From assembly GCA_034336665.1 (NCBI GenBank), contig CM067566.1, positions 28,178,330 through 28,242,329 on the forward strand: DNA of 64,000 nucleotides. Direction: 5' to 3'. The first letter of the stretch is position 1. Each line of letters starts with the position of its first letter. This document shows, one piece after another, positions 1 to 14,285 of the stretch. Under the pieces are notes generated by a model. The model saw nothing but the letters and a program-made list of their open reading frames with translations, made no database searches and had not been told where the DNA came from. The position numbers and the translations under genes were made by a program. The DNA comes from Luscinia megarhynchos (taxonomy: Eukaryota > Chordata > Aves > Passeriformes > Turdidae).

Positions 1-3000
1 TCAGAGATTAAAAAAAGCAAGCACACAAAAACTAAATAACAGGATATTAGTGACAGAGGCTCTAAAAACCTAGGGGGAATGAGTATGTTGAAAAAAAACA
101 TTAAGAAACTCTATTAATAAACTTTCTCTGTCATCAAGTTATTCTATAATAATGTCTGTGAGGTACTTGTACCTTCTTTTTGTACATCTTCTACTGTCAG
201 CCACTGCAGATTGGAATCAACACATCTCTGGGCTTGCTTCTCAGGTCAGCTATTATCTGATCAGCACGAAGTACAGATAATGAATAAAATAAAATACAAC
301 CACTAAGAGCTAAGAATGTATCAGAATCTACTCACTGCATTCACCTACTCCTCACGTAGAAGGGAATGTCAGGGCAGAATTAGGAATTAGAATATTTTGG
401 CTATAACACTGCGTGGTATGAAAATATGTCATAGATCCACAGAAGCATTCATTTAAAAAAAGAACTTTTTAATGGAAGAGAAAATCAGGACATCCCTCAG
501 AGGTTTTAAACTGGTGTTTATATTCTTCTATCCTCAAACTAATTTACAGTGATTTTTTTCTAAAAATAGATTAGTTTTTGCTTTTATTTAGTTTTTCTAC
601 AGGAAACAAACAGTTAATTGAATGCTAATGACTAACCTGTGTATGGTGCCAAGACATTTTGATATTAACCTGAAGATATATTTAAATTCAGTTACATTTC
701 TCATATGAATAAGCATTAGTCTAATCAATTAATACATTCAAATTAATTAATAAATAAATATGTAGGTTATAAATGTCCTATATTGTTTAGAGGTGATGAA
801 TAGACTTTTGTTTTGTTTTCCTTAGTAAAAACATTTCATGTGCAACAAGAAAAACTAATAAGTCTCCCTCCCCCACCTTCCATTAGTATCAAAAATGGAA
901 TTTTTGAACAGTCCTGCCTATGACAATAACGTATAGTGCCTGTCAATTTGCATTATTTGTTACAAGACCTACCACTATGTACCATTCTCAGCATCTTAAA
1001 ATCCTTTTGAAAAATTTAATGGAATTCATTACTGGAAGACTGCTTGACTTAATAAAAAATAATTTTTAAAAAAGTGTTTTCTCATCAGCATCCAAAAAAA
1101 GGAAACAAACTTAATAATCTACAATACCAGCATTTCCAGCATTTCTCCTGTCAGCTGTGACTCAAGATGACATCTTTTAAATGACACCTTTTCTGGCAGA
1201 ATCAGAAAGTTTGTATTTTGTTTCTTCAGCAATTGAACAAAGTATTTGAAGTGTCATGTCCCTCAGTGTATTCTTTGAGGACTTTAAAATATCTATCACT
1301 AAGTATAAACATGCAAAGTGATCATTTCACAAGTTCTTAGAATAGTATTACTCTTTGCACAGATACCTCTTCCAGATAAGTTAGGATTTTACCAAATCAC
1401 AAAATTACTCACTCCATAATTAGGTAATACTGCAGTAATACCCAGGAATTACTGCCATCTTGTCTGTACAGTTGCTCATATCATATACTAACATTAAGGG
1501 AGAAAAGATTGTGAAATGACAGTTTCCCTATGGATTCAATTACTTCTTCTTGGTAAAGGTATTCACATTCACTTTTTTTAATTAGTATAATCTGCAAGCT
1601 CAATCAACACATCTCAAAATAGTTGCAAGATAATTAAGCTGATGCAACATTTTTTATTAATTCCATCTGCAGCAAAATCAATACATTTACCCATTTTCAG
1701 TTACAGTGTATTTGTGGAGCTGTAGGTATTTTGCTCAGTAAGCTAAGTTTCACAGAATGAAAAAAAAAAGAAAAAACAAAAAACCAAAAGGGAGCTATGC
1801 ACTTGCAACTAATATTAGGTAATGAGCTAGATACTTCTCTATCTGCTGGAAAATTCCTTTACATTGTTTTGAAGAACAACATGATAGCTACTTGCATTAT
1901 TTAGGTAGGCATGATCATAAATATTTCTCTCAAACTACAAAAAATGAACAGTTAAAAGTCCCATAATTTTCTTTTAAAATTCTTGTCTTTTCATCATTCC
2001 AGTTAGCATGAAACATGAAAATGCAAGAAGATTATAATAATAATGACAGCTCTGGTATTGTAGGAAACTTCATAAGTTGTTTAGTTGTTATGATTAGGAT
2101 TGATTTACTCAATAAGTGTTTGTCTACAGAAAATATGTATACATCTTACCTTGCTTAGAAATCAGTTAGAATTGGAGCAATTAGGTGGATTGTTTAGATT
2201 TTTCTTCAAGTGGAATGAAGATTAGTCATTCAGCTGATTAGAATAATAGCAATCATTTGGAAACCAATTAAAGACATCAAACACCTACATTTCTATATTG
2301 CTTAAGACTTGAGAAATCTGACAAAAGAAATTCATTCAAAAAATGTAATTAAGAACTACTTCTTTGCAAGTGCAAAAAGGAAAATATTGAACAAAGGGAT
2401 ATGAACTAGGGAGAAAACAATAATTGAGAAAGACTCATTGAATACAAAATATGATCACTTCTTCACAGAAACTACATCTAAGATTGTGTTGAATGTGTCA
2501 TAAGAAAAAAGAGACTTAAGTGGAAATTAAAAGATGGCAGGTAATAAAACCTGTTGCATTTTCTTTAAAACTCTCTACTATGCACCCCAAAATAAATCAG
2601 AACAATAGTATACATTTTATCTTAAAGTAGCAAAACAATAAATCAGTAACAGAATTCCACATTCTTCACACCTGCGAAGAGCTTGCTATCAGATTTTTAT
2701 TGTGATTTGAAAAATTGTTAAATGTTTGCATCTTCTTACATGGAAGGATCGCATGAGGAGAACAGATTTTGAAATGTGCAGGCGAATAAAACACTGCATT
2801 TATTGCTAGAAACAAGAAAAGACAGGACAATAAACTGAAGCAATGAAGCATCATCCAAAGATGTTGATGAAAGTGTAAAGCAAATAGCAGCTTTTGGTTT
2901 ATCTTTAACAGAAAAATAATAAGTGATTAATTCCATTTGCTTACAATAAGAGTAGAGATGTTTACTGGTGGCAGAAACTCAGTTATTGAATAGGAAATCA

Positions 3001-4040
3001 AACTAAGTATAATGTGTATAGTGACCAGATCCTCTTCTTGATTATGCTTCCAATCACAGAAATCAAGAGACTGGTTTTAATTAAGGACAATTCTAAAGCT
3101 GAGAACATAAACAACATTGATGTGACAGAGATTGAAGCTAAGAAGTTTGCAGAGAATCTTAATTTTTGCTTTCTGTGGCATGTGCTCTTTGTGTTGACTT
3201 CTTTGTTGCCAAAATATATAGTTCTCTGAGATAAAGCAAAATAAAATCTTAGAACCCTCAACCAAACAAAAGAGAGAAGCTCGTTTCTCAGTGTAATAGT
3301 ATAAGGTAAGAAATGGTAGCAAAGAGAAAATATGACTGTGAAATGGCAATTGAAAGGAAAAATATTTATTGATAAACAGAAAAATAAGTATGAAAGACAA
3401 CACATATTTTAAGAGAAGTTAGAAATAATTTTATATTCTTAACCTGGAATTAAATATGAAGCTTGTGTGCCAATTCAGGAGTTTTACCCCTATTTTTATA
3501 AGAATCTGAATTAAAATTCCTTCAAATATCAGTTGTTATTGAAAAATCCAAGTTCTAGACTGATTTGACTTTGCAAATACAGCAAATTATCTGTGAACAA
3601 CACTGATATTCTCAAATGAGTTTTGTGTCTACCAATGCCTGACTCAACCTCATAAGAATACAGGGTGTTTTGTGGTGGAGATTAGGAGGCAGCATTTCAT
3701 TAAAGGGACAAGACAAAGGAGTTTGGACAGTAGGATATATTTTAGGGAATCAATGAAAAGCTTCTGAACGGATAAAGAGAGAGGGTTTAAATTTCCATCA
3801 GCTTTCATTACTGGTTTTCCTACCCTTGACAGCAAGAGGAGGAAACATCAGGGCTGTCACTAATGCCTCCTCCCTCTCTTTGCCTTATCTGACTTACTGA
3901 CTCATGCAATCGAGGACAGGCAACAAGGAGGAGAGGGGAAAAAACATGAACTTTATTGAGTTCAAAGACAGAAAGTCCTTCACCTGCAATAGATTAACCT
4001 GTACCATACTACAGAATTAGCTTGTTCACTAGCATCTCTG
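1..4040. other. Unique AT-rich non-coding DNA
   Basis: No recognisable exon, RNA gene or interspersed repeat. Open frames are short (135 codons at most, at 2998-3405 on the minus strand), low in complexity and without any domain I recognise. An A-rich tract with C interruptions sits at 1760-1789. The stretch could be intronic or intergenic; the sequence does not decide. Confidence 0.6.
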
Positions 4041-4119
4041 AAAAAAACAAAAAACCCCTGAAAGACTAAAACCTGCCAAGCCAACCAACCAAAACCAAAC
4101 AAAAAAAAAACGAACCCCA
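4041..4119 (+). repeat. A/C-rich low-complexity tract
   Basis: About 80 bases made almost only of A and C, with CCAACCAACC and AAACCAAAC blocks and a run of ten A. It is one of about ten such tracts in the window, some A/C-rich on the plus strand and some T/G-rich. There is no fixed unit, so it is low-complexity DNA rather than a clean microsatellite. Confidence 0.7.
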
Positions 4120-7100
4120 CAACTTGAACCTCAGTCAACAGTGGAGAGGGGGTGTGGAGATGTGTGCCATTCTGTTTGCTAAGTTTCTTGTCACTCCAGC
4201 ACAGAAACACACAGAGCTTGCTAGGGAAGGTAATCATCCCTCAAAACTGCAGGAAGAATTTGCATACTGGTGACACATCACCAGCTCACATCAGGACCCA
4301 AAAAGCAATTCCTGAATTCACACTTAGAATACATCTGGCACAGACAACAGGGCTGTAAGATTTTCTGGGGCTACTACGCTTCCTGATGAGAGTGATGGAG
4401 TTTCTACTAAATATACTTGGAGAAAATGATTTTAAAATTCATCTTTCATTAAAAAAAAAAAAAAAGGGAGAGGGCTTCTAAACTTTGGAAAGTAAATACT
4501 GCATGAGCAACTAATTATCTCCTTTAATCTGCTCAAGCACTGCTGGTCTTGTGAGCAATAATGAGATGCAGAACAAAGTATATGATTCTACTCTTGAAAT
4601 ATATAGACTGTCAGATCCCCCTGTGTGTGAGGACCCTCAAAACCTTAGAAAAATAAGGTCAACACTTTTCATCTCTGTCTAGAAAACTTCTGATCAAGAA
4701 GCCTTTGTTAAGCTGATAAATGTCAAGAAAAAAATACTATTCTGTTGAGTAGCCTTAAGAAGTATTTATTAGCCTTCTCACAAGATGATATTATATTCCC
4801 TTACTATATTCTGTTCCAGATCTACTTATAGCTCTTTAATGAGTTTCTTGTCCTTAATGGGAAAATCTTTTACATTCCTCTTTGATCTTCAAGTAATTTC
4901 AGGTAAAATACATGAATGCCATTTTATGTTATTCCTGTTAAGAAATGAAGAGTGTAAGAATCTTAAACTTGAAGCATCTATTTCTAATAAGAATCAATCC
5001 AAGTTAAAGAATCTGCTCATACTTTATATGGAAAAAAAAATACACACTGTTTCTTCAACTTCTGCCAGAATAATTGCCTATTTTGACACAAATAAATTTT
5101 AATAGATATAAATATGCATCATGGTTCTTTAGAATGGAAAGTGTTTTTGAAAATTCTACATTTAAGAAATTAAAGTCGAGTTTCACACTTGATTTTTGAA
5201 TATTTTAAACCTTATTTGCTTTTTTGCTATATTTTCTGTTGAAAACTGTCTTGTAAGTCTGTCAAGCTTCAAGATGGATTAAAAATTTGTGTATGTCCCT
5301 TTTTTCTGCTTAGAACAGCAGCTTCCTTAGAAACATCTTTTCCTTCTGTCAGTATAGGTAGGCATCATTTTTATACTCAGCACTGTTTGAGAACCAATTT
5401 TACTTTCCTTTTTTTTTCTCAGTACTTAATACAGTAGAGATTCCATAGAATATTACCCACTACCAAAAGTGTCCAGTTTTGACTGTACCAAAAAGTGCAG
5501 ATGGTAATTTTTCAAATGTCCAGAGAAAAATTAAGTATGGCAATGGTAGTTAATTCATTTTCATATATAGTCTAAATTTTGAGAGGTGCTTGAGCTAAAA
5601 ATATACACATTTAACTGTTATCAGTTCCAACATACTCCTCTTCCTTATAAATGGCGAGAAAATGCAAGTGAGATGAGCAGTAACATTTCCAGCTGGGACC
5701 TGGATTTCTCCAACAAGGATGCACAGTGAACCCCCCCAGGGAGGGAAGGCAGCTTGAGCTGGGCCTCATCTTCCTTAGGAGAGCTTGAGCACCCTGTTCC
5801 AAGATCCTAGATGGTGAAAAGCAGGTACCTGACATTTTAAATATCACCTGGTGCCCACTTCCCACCTCAGAAGGGTATAGGTACAAGATACATCACATCT
5901 GAACTCAGAGCTGCAACATAGACAGAGGCCTGACCTTCCCCAGCTCTCAGGAACTTTCTCAAGAAGACAAAGATGACAGCTAAATGCATCAGAATGCTTA
6001 GACAAACAAGAATTTGCAAGAATGATTTGATAAGAAAAACAAAATAATTGCCAAGTATTTCCCATGATAAATAATTTCATCTCCTTTGTACTAAAAACAG
6101 TCTGTAGAAACCCAAATGCAGTCATGCAAATGTTTTCTTCTAGAAGTAAAAGTGTATTCATGAAAAGAAGAAAAATCCCTGATGATTAGAATGCTCATTA
6201 GAGACACTATCTACATCTAAACTGAGTACAGCTACAAGACAAAGTTTCGTGGGAGGTTTTTTCCTCCTCCACCTGGGTCAACCACAAAAGACATTTCTTA
6301 TTATTATACTGGTTTTAACTCTAAGCTAAGGAATTGACAACTTATGGGGATCTTTATTTTTTCTTCACTCCCTCTTCCATGAAATAAAAGGTATATTTTG
6401 AAAAGAAAATAAGGTGAAGTTATGTCTCTTTTTTAGGTCAGTGCACTATTTTTATTTTCTTATTTTAATGGTCATATCATCTGATTTTTTTTTTTTTTTG
6501 AGTGGGGTAGTGGTATATAACGGGGGGTATTACAGCTAAAATGATCACCATTAACACTTCATCAAAAAATTTCTAATAGGTAAGAATGAATACATTACTT
6601 ATTTTCCCATAGGAGAAAATGGCTATAGAGTGTTTTCACTGATAGAAGACAAGCAAAACTGCACCACTTCCTTTCAGCAAATACAAGAATTCAAAGCCTA
6701 GTTTGTAATTTCTGCCATTTTATGGGGTAATTTAAATAAATTTAAAGCAAATGCAAAACAAACTATGATGAAATGTGAATTGTGTTTAATACCCAACTGA
6801 TTATTTTGAATACTTATGCACAAGGTCTGGACAGCAATAAAGTAGATATTCAAATTCAGTAACATCAAAATTAGACACATGCTGTAGAGTTTTAGAGGAC
6901 ACCTCATTTCTTTAAAAGAATTTCTGGAGCTGTTATAAGATTCTTTTTCAAAGTAAAGACATGCAGAAATTTCTGAAATATCACAGGGTTCACAACCACA
7001 TGCCCATGAGGGCACTCTGAGTCATACCTGAAGACTCCACACACACCCACTGCTCCTTGTCATTCTCACCTCAGACACAGGCTGTCATCTCACAGTCACA

Positions 7101-9688
7101 AAACACAATTCTCCCTTGTTCCTTTCTTCCCCCTTCCACTAGCAGCAGGACTTTGAAGTGTTCCTCTGTCACAGCAATGCTACTCTATAATAGAATGGCA
7201 CACAATTCCATAATAGAATGGTTTTAGGCAGGAAAAAATGGAGCTCTTAGCAGGACAACAATTGATTGCCCCATATTCCTTCAAGGAAACATTGCCTATA
7301 ACCAACAGGCCGATTAACAAAATTGTAGCCACGAGGCAACCCAGACTGTCAAGTATAGAACTCATGTCACTAATTCGATTAATTTTATTTCCTTTCTTGT
7401 CAAATGCAATAATTTTCATTTTTATTTGTTACAAATATCAAAAATTACAGTTTTGCAAGGCCTTTAATCCCACTATGCAGAAACTGTAAGCAAGTTTTTA
7501 GGCTTCTGAAGTCTTCTTGTACAACGTACTCCAGACTATTTTTCGAATAAAAATGCGTTTGTTTACTTCTTGTCTATTCAGAAATTAATGCATAGCTTGA
7601 ATTGTGAAACTGTCTTATCCAGAGATTACAAATTAGTGTTGGATTACAGAATGAAGAAATTGTTAAAATCACTGTTCAAAGTCCCTGCATATATCTATTG
7701 AGTGGCTGCTAAAGAACCAAGAGGGGAGCATACAATTAGATCAAGCAGAAGATAAGTTATATCTGCTGGTATGATTTGATGTCAGTATGGCCTCAGATAT
7801 GTTGAAGAAAAGTCCTTTATTTACAGCCCACTTTTCCCTGCTGCCTCCCAGGATTGCCCAGCTCAGTACCAAATCCTGATCATTCTACTTGGAGCAAGAG
7901 TCCACCTGGGATCAGCTTCCTTCAGCAGCTGCATGCATTGATTAACATCAACATCCAAGTAACCTGCTCCAAGCCAACATTTCCAAATTTCTTAGAGATC
8001 TCGTTCACCAGATCTCTCAACTCTGGTCAAATATGTTTAGACAATGGCTGGGAATGCCTGACTTCTCCCAGGTGCTGTCTTTGTTAAGCACTGATTAATG
8101 AAGAATAAACTTGTCTCCAAACTGAAGAAGCAGAGCTGCACCAGAAAACTCTCCTGACAAGAAGTTTCAAAATTGGCCTTTCTCAAAAAAGACATGTTAC
8201 AGGAATTCAAATTCGTTCAAGTCTGGGCACAGAAAGGGAGAAGTTCAATGCATTTTTTGGCTTAAATGTTAGTTGTCAGTTTTGTGTATTCCCATGTCAT
8301 TTACAAAAATTGGTTCTTCATCAAAGACACACTGCAGCTTCAGTGCCTCACTTTATAAAAGTTCAGCTTCAGTTCAAATATCAGACCTATAAACTCAACA
8401 AAACGTACAGCAAACAACTGAGTTTGTTATGAGGTTATAAAATGTTTCTGAACTTGTCTGAAGCTTCTTAATATGATATTACTCATATCTAGACGCTGCA
8501 GTAGTCTCTGCTAGAGATATGTTACAGTTTTATGCATTACATTAATAAACACTGATTAGTTCACAGTAATTTCAGCACTTTTTAAAAAAATTATTTTCTT
8601 AAATGCAGATAAGCTATTTAAAAAATAGTTTTAATTAAAGAATTTATTCTTTATCAGAACTCCCTCTCCATATTCTACCTTGAGAAATAACGAGTGCCCT
8701 TCAGTGGTTAAGTGATTGCCCTCTTTTCCTGTTTCCCATGTCTGTACTGCCTGTTTATATGCAGTAATACAGAAATAAACATTAAGGAGCCACAAGAGGC
8801 AGTCCACTTGGACAGGATGAGTATGAGCACAGCCAAGAATTCTTTTTGGTTTTGCCACTCTGAGAACAACACTGCACATGTCCTACTTCAATGCTTGGAA
8901 AAAAAAAAAAGCTTAAGGATTTTTACAGCACCAGACATTTTACTGCATCTTGCTTTTTTTTGCAGCTGTGACAGCACACCTACATCAGTTTACCCTGGTT
9001 GCAAACGAACATCTAGTTTCACTTAGTGCCAAGAATAGTGGTGCTCAGCAGCCGTGTATGCTCCCAAGATGTCTCCAAAATCCCGGATATAATGTCTGTA
9101 TAATAGCACACTGCTATTATTTTCCATGTGTTATTTCCAGGGGAGCACAAAGCAGAGTCTTTTTGATGTCAAGATTTTCTCTGTTACCCACATCAGAGCA
9201 CTAATATTGGTAACAGACTGCAGACTTTCAACCTTAACAGAAAGACCCCTGAATATTTGGCTAACACAGCTCACATTCAGATCCATAACTAGATCAGACA
9301 AGGACAGTGAAAAATGCTGGCAGGTCAGAGTTCTCTGTCTTCCAAGGCACTGGCTAATATTAAGTGCATCTCATGTGTGAAAGTGTACTATTCTATCTAA
9401 GAAGCCATGAATCTCAAGAGGATGATTTATCAGTATTTTCAGGAAGTTGACACAGAAATATGATGTTCTGTACACTTTTTCTGCTATGAAGCTAGTGTCT
9501 GTGCTCACACTATAGGATTCAATTACACTCATGTGTTGCTTCCCTTACAGCAAGTTCCATCAGTATTTCCTCAAGTTGTTTGTTGCTCTTACTTCCAGAA
9601 TTACTTTTTTTTTTTGCTCCTATGAATATGGTAACATAATTATATTCATCATCTGGTAATTTTGGGAGGAACAAGGCTTTCTGATAAA
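4120..9688. other. Unique AT-rich non-coding DNA
   Basis: No exon or interspersed repeat recognised. It contains an A15 run at 4451-4465 and a T15 run at 6485-6499. A GC-richer patch at about 5640-5960 has open minus frames of 91 and 105 codons without any domain I recognise. A short direct repeat of TAATAGAATGG occurs at 7188-7198 and 7211-7221. ORFs around 8.7-9.4 kb show no family resemblance. Confidence 0.55.
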
Positions 9689-9713
9689 AATAGAATAGAA
9701 TAGAATAGAATAT
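9689..9713 (+). repeat. (AATAG)n microsatellite
   Basis: About five head-to-tail copies of a TAGAA/AATAG pentanucleotide within an A/T-rich stretch. The array is short and nearly perfect. Confidence 0.85.
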
Positions 9714-9942
9714 ATTTTCTGTTAGAGAAGTATTTTAAAAAGCAATATTAGCTAAGCAACAATCAATGTCAAAATAAATTTGCTTATATGCTTATTCAGA
9801 TCCAAAGATATCCACATGCAAGATTTCTGAATGACAATGCATGCACATTAGAATAAGCCAAATACTAAATCTGATCAGTTATGGAGCTCTGGTTTGGATT
9901 AGCAGCACGCATCTATGAATTGATCATAAATCACACAATATA

Positions 9943-10200
9943 AAATCATGAAATATGTTGAGTTGGAAGGGAGTAGCTCAAATCAGAGCAGGACAATCCC
10001 TCCCTTGCCTGGCTATGATGCTGTGCCTGCTGTCCCCCAGGGCAGTGTTGTCTCTCCTGGCTGCCAGGGCACTGCTGGCTCGTGTTCAGCTTGCCACCAA
10101 GCAGGATCCCCAGGTCTCTTTGCTCAGCTCTGCTCTTCAGCATCTCATTCCCTGATCTATACACACAACCAGGGTTACCCTGCCACAGGAGCACTATTTT
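9943..10200 (-). mobile_element. CR1 LINE 3' fragment with internal deletion
   Basis: Read on the minus strand, this is a CR1 non-LTR retrotransposon tail. The part at about 9975-10200 matches the 18.08-18.31 kb part of the larger CR1 copy base for base over long stretches (for example, both read GGACAATCCCTCCCTTGCCT on the plus strand). The part at 9943-9975 is the CR1 terminal end, with an ATATGTTGAGTTGGAAGGGA motif. In the larger copy about 450 bases separate these two parts; here they abut near 9972-9980, so the copy has an internal deletion. ORFs called in it (82-86 codons) are remnants or shadows. It is 5'-truncated and inert. Confidence 0.85.
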
Positions 10201-12270
10201 GTTTATAGGCTAGAAGAAATGAGCCTGTTAGTGACCAACTCAAAGGTCATTCAGTGTGGGAGCTACAAGCAAAACTGAGTGATTTGTCTTATATTCTGAC
10301 CAGAGGAAAATATCCTGCTTCAAGGAGGGAGAAAAAAATAAGTTTCAGAAGTTCCATCAGCTGCCTATCTCTTTGCAGAATCTGAGCATATTTCGTCAAC
10401 ATTCATCTCATTTAGCAACTATTTAACCACTGTTGAAAAATACTGAACATAGTGGAAGAAAGCCTGCTTTTATAATGAAATGGTATTATATTAAAATAGT
10501 CTTTAGTACTAGATAGTACATTATCTTATTCTTGGTCTATTTTATCTTCAATATATTAAATCCTTGCAAGAGACACAGAGACAAGAAACAATTGTCCCTT
10601 GTGAACTACTACAATCTAATAAAAAATTTCATGAAGTACCATCACAATGACCATTGAGTACCAGACAAGTCAGTCATCTTGTTCTTTTGGTTAAATTAAA
10701 AATGTCATTAGGTATTGAGTTTAAAAATCATGTTTAAAAAATCACTGGTAAGACAGAGGTGAACAGACTTGTCTCTGCTGCTGTGGAAGGTAAAAATCAA
10801 GGCTAACATGAAGCACAAGGCAGTTACAGCCACTGCATGTAGTTGGACAGAAACATTACATGGGGCAATCAGAGTGACAGTGAGAAGATGAGTCTTCCCA
10901 GTGTGACACATCTGATATACATTTCATCATATTCGTAATATATAAATGCAGAGTAGGGTTGGTTTGCTTTTATGATAGAGTTATCCAGTTGGTGTTCACT
11001 TACAAATCAATAGGTTTTCAGATTCATTTGCCCCCAATTTGATTATTTCAACCTCCCCTAGCTGGGTGATATGATAAAAAGTCTTGATTACTAGAAATCT
11101 CGTTTCTGATTTTTGTTTCAACGTTGCTATTGAGTCACCTTGATAGTTTCTCCTGAAGTAACTTTCCCTCAGCTTTGTTCAGAATGTAGGAAATTTCAGG
11201 TGCACTCCTAATAGAGCTAGTTATCTTTCAGTAGTTTGATCATTTGACATATTTTACCTCTTTTGCCAAATATTCATTTGATTAATTGTCTGTTCTTTAG
11301 AATCTATTCATATATCTTTACTATCTAGCTAACCTCTCCGGTAAGAGACATTTAATGAAATAAAAAATAATGAGCAGAGACAGGGAAAGATAATGTCTTA
11401 GGTTCATTATGCATGTCCTCCAGCAGATTTACAGTCAGTCATGGATACGAGTGTCACATACCGTGATGTTTATTAGCAAATCTGTAGAAAAAAATTTAAA
11501 AGATTAGCCATTCATAATTCTAAAGCTTTTCCAAGAAAAGGCACTGTGTCCAGTGAAGATTCTACTGGAAAAGTATGCTTCTTTGCATAGTAGATTTCTG
11601 ATCATAATCATATCCCTCTGCAGCCCTTTTGTCTAGACTGTGGGAATCACAGAAAAATTATATTTGGGCCTAAATTATCCCACATCACCTCTATCCCTTG
11701 TTAATGTTCAAGTAATGGGGAAGACACTGGGTTTTGCTCTACTATAATGACCAAATTTTACAAAATCATGAGAAGACATTCAGTAAGGCTGTTTGTGATA
11801 AAAATGTCATAGTATAGAGGAGACTGAATCCAAGACCTTGATATCAATAAACTAGCAAGTTTTTTTTCTTTTTTCTTCTCAGTCTTGAATGTGTGTTGAC
11901 TGTCACCATGATATTTAACAAAATATATTCTAAGGTGTCTTATATACGAAAAAAACTAAAGGGCTTGACATCAAAATCAAACTGAAGTTTTACAAAGCTG
12001 AAAAAAAATAAGGGATGGGGAAACTGCTACTTGATCTACAATAGGAGGTAGAGATCCCTCTTCACATATTTTACCCTGATCGAGAATTTACTCTTTTTTT
12101 GCCAGGGGAGTCCAGTGCAAGTAAGGCCAGCAATGTTTAGAGAAAAGCCTTTGTGTCTAGCTCCTGTTTTCAATTTCTATAGTTTGGGTGCCCAGAATGC
12201 ACTTTCATCTTTTGACAAGCTTTCACTAGTCACATTTCACCCAAGCCACTCAAACATCCTTCAGTTTCTT

Positions 12271-12330
12271 TAGGTTTTGGCTGGTTTTTTGTTTCTTTGG
12301 ATGATTTTTTGTGTGGGTGATTTTTTTTTA
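12271..12330 (-). repeat. T/G-rich low-complexity tract
   Basis: Runs of T broken by G and GG, i.e. A/C-rich on the minus strand. It has the same character as the tracts at 4.04, 14.2, 27.0 and 54.1 kb. Confidence 0.6.
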
Positions 12331-14200
12331 ATGAGCTGTGATTGGGATTTGCATTTCGAAGCTTTCTATTCAATACTATATACTGAAACATATCAAAGCT
12401 TTTATTTCCACTTAACACCAAATAGATATGAAAGTAAATACACAAGCAATAAGCAAGCTCCTTTTTAGTAGGAGTACACTGCAGATAGAATGCAGAATTG
12501 ATGAGTACACAGCATCAGCAATGAAAAATTCTATTTCATGTTTAGCACAACAAAACTGAGGAAGATCTTTTATCTAACTGGTGTTCTCACTGACACCTGC
12601 AATATAATTGTATAGATATCTGTCCCTATTATGCTTTCTATTTACATTCCCTTTACCTTTCCTACTGCTCTGCTTTGTTATTTATATTAAATAGTTATGA
12701 GTAACACAAAAATGATAATATATAAATTCACCATTTTTCAGTTTCCCTTCCCATTCCCTCCCAGCATTGTTTTTCACTTCAATACAACAGGAACTATGCA
12801 ATAAAAACAGTCAGCTCAATCCTAATAGGGGTCAAAAATCAGACTTAAATGAAAAATCTCTACTATTTCAATCGTTTGATCACAGCATTTGTCTTTTTCC
12901 ATTCCAATGATCACTAGATGACAATGAAAGAAATATTTATTTTGTACATCAATCTGAGCATTAATAGCTTTCAAGTAATAGTTGGTCCCCTCTGCCCCAC
13001 AGCTCCTAAAGATCACATCTTAAATAAGCATGATTGATCTGCATATTCAAAGTTTTTCCTAATCATTATTTAGATGCCATGGTCTGCTTTTCAGCAGTTT
13101 TTGTTTCATGCCTCTTATTCTGACAGTGTTCAAAGAGCCACTCCTCCACCTTGACAGTTTCTTTATACTGAGGTTTGGCTTGCTGGCTTTTCCTGCTTAC
13201 TGTTGATCTCTTTACTCATCTCCCCTCACAGCAGGAGGTGTTTATTGATGAGGACGGTCAGTTTCCAACCAATCTTAAAGCATCCACCCTTGAAGAAGTT
13301 TACTTGCTTGTGGCCAGTGCACTAAGCATATGTATCTGTAGTAATCTTTTCCACTACTGAGTTAAGAGCCTACGAAGGGCAAGTCTGTGTCAATTATACC
13401 AGCCACACCCACTGACCTGAGACACAAACTGGAAATAGGAAATACACATCTCATCTCCTATCCACTGGAGATACAGTTCTTAGGGTGCATTCCGCACAAG
13501 AGGTGTATTATTGAGAGGATGCTATTGGAGCATCACAGAAATATGAACAGAGATGCCTGTTTAGAATGGAAAGCCCAAAGAAAATCCACCCCATGGTAAA
13601 GCACCAGACACAATCCACTTAGGAGGACCAAACATTGAAGTCCATCTACCCAATATAAATAGGCCAGCTGGAAATGCTGTGGGGTCTTTACTACTGATTG
13701 CAAGGAAGATCTTAGACAGAGATCTGACTTCCTTTAAGTATTTTGCATTTTCTAAAACATTAATGAATTTGAAAAAAGATTTATGCATTATTGTTTGAAA
13801 GCTTTATTCTCTGTCTCTGTACAACTGTATTTAAATAGACAAGAAGAAGTATGAAAAGCAGCTCCAGTGAAAGCTAGTTATGAAAACATGTCACAGAAGA
13901 GTGGTTTCCCAATAGACTACATTGATATCCACAAGTCAAACAAGTCAAACACTGTAGAGGATAGAATGTTTCATACTTGGAATATTCATGAGTTCATTCA
14001 CATAAATTCATCATCTTGATATTTACAAACAATCCTTGAAAATTAATTGGAAAAATTAGTTGGGAGTTGTTTTGGGGTTTTTTTTTTAAGAAAAGCACAA
14101 ATTTATCAACTCAAGAGAAAAATCTTACACAGAGTTTATACACAATATATTTCAAGCTTAGAACACTGAGTACATAATAATCTCATGAATGGTCTAAAAG

Positions 14201-14285
14201 GTTTTTGTTTACTGTTTTTAAAAGCTTGGGATTTATTGTTTGGTTCGTTTTGCTGTGAGGTTTTTTGTTATCATTTTGGGGGTCA
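14201..14285 (-). repeat. T/G-rich low-complexity tract
   Basis: Alternating T runs and G doublets or triplets (A/C-rich on the minus strand). A shorter relative with GGGG followed by T10 lies about 120 bases upstream at 14061-14090. Confidence 0.5.

Noticed and set aside
3014..3229. Peptide with NIDVTEIEAKKFAENLNF, faintly like the guanine-specificity region of Rab GTPases
   Set aside because: No WDTAGQ, NKxD or ETSAK motif occurs in any frame nearby, and the resemblance is short and likely chance.
4451..4465. A15 run as a retropseudogene tail
   Set aside because: No upstream sequence recognisable as a processed gene, and no flanking target duplication visible.
13031..13038. TGATTGAT PBX/HOX-type octamers (also at 27215 and 50313)
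   Set aside because: Octamers of this composition are expected a few times by chance in 64 kb of AT-rich DNA, and no partner motifs lie close by.
13175..13360. Pyrimidine tract plus CAG followed by an open frame (QEVFIDEDGQFPTNL)
   Set aside because: No donor site in a sensible place, and the peptide matches no family I know. Not enough for an exon call.
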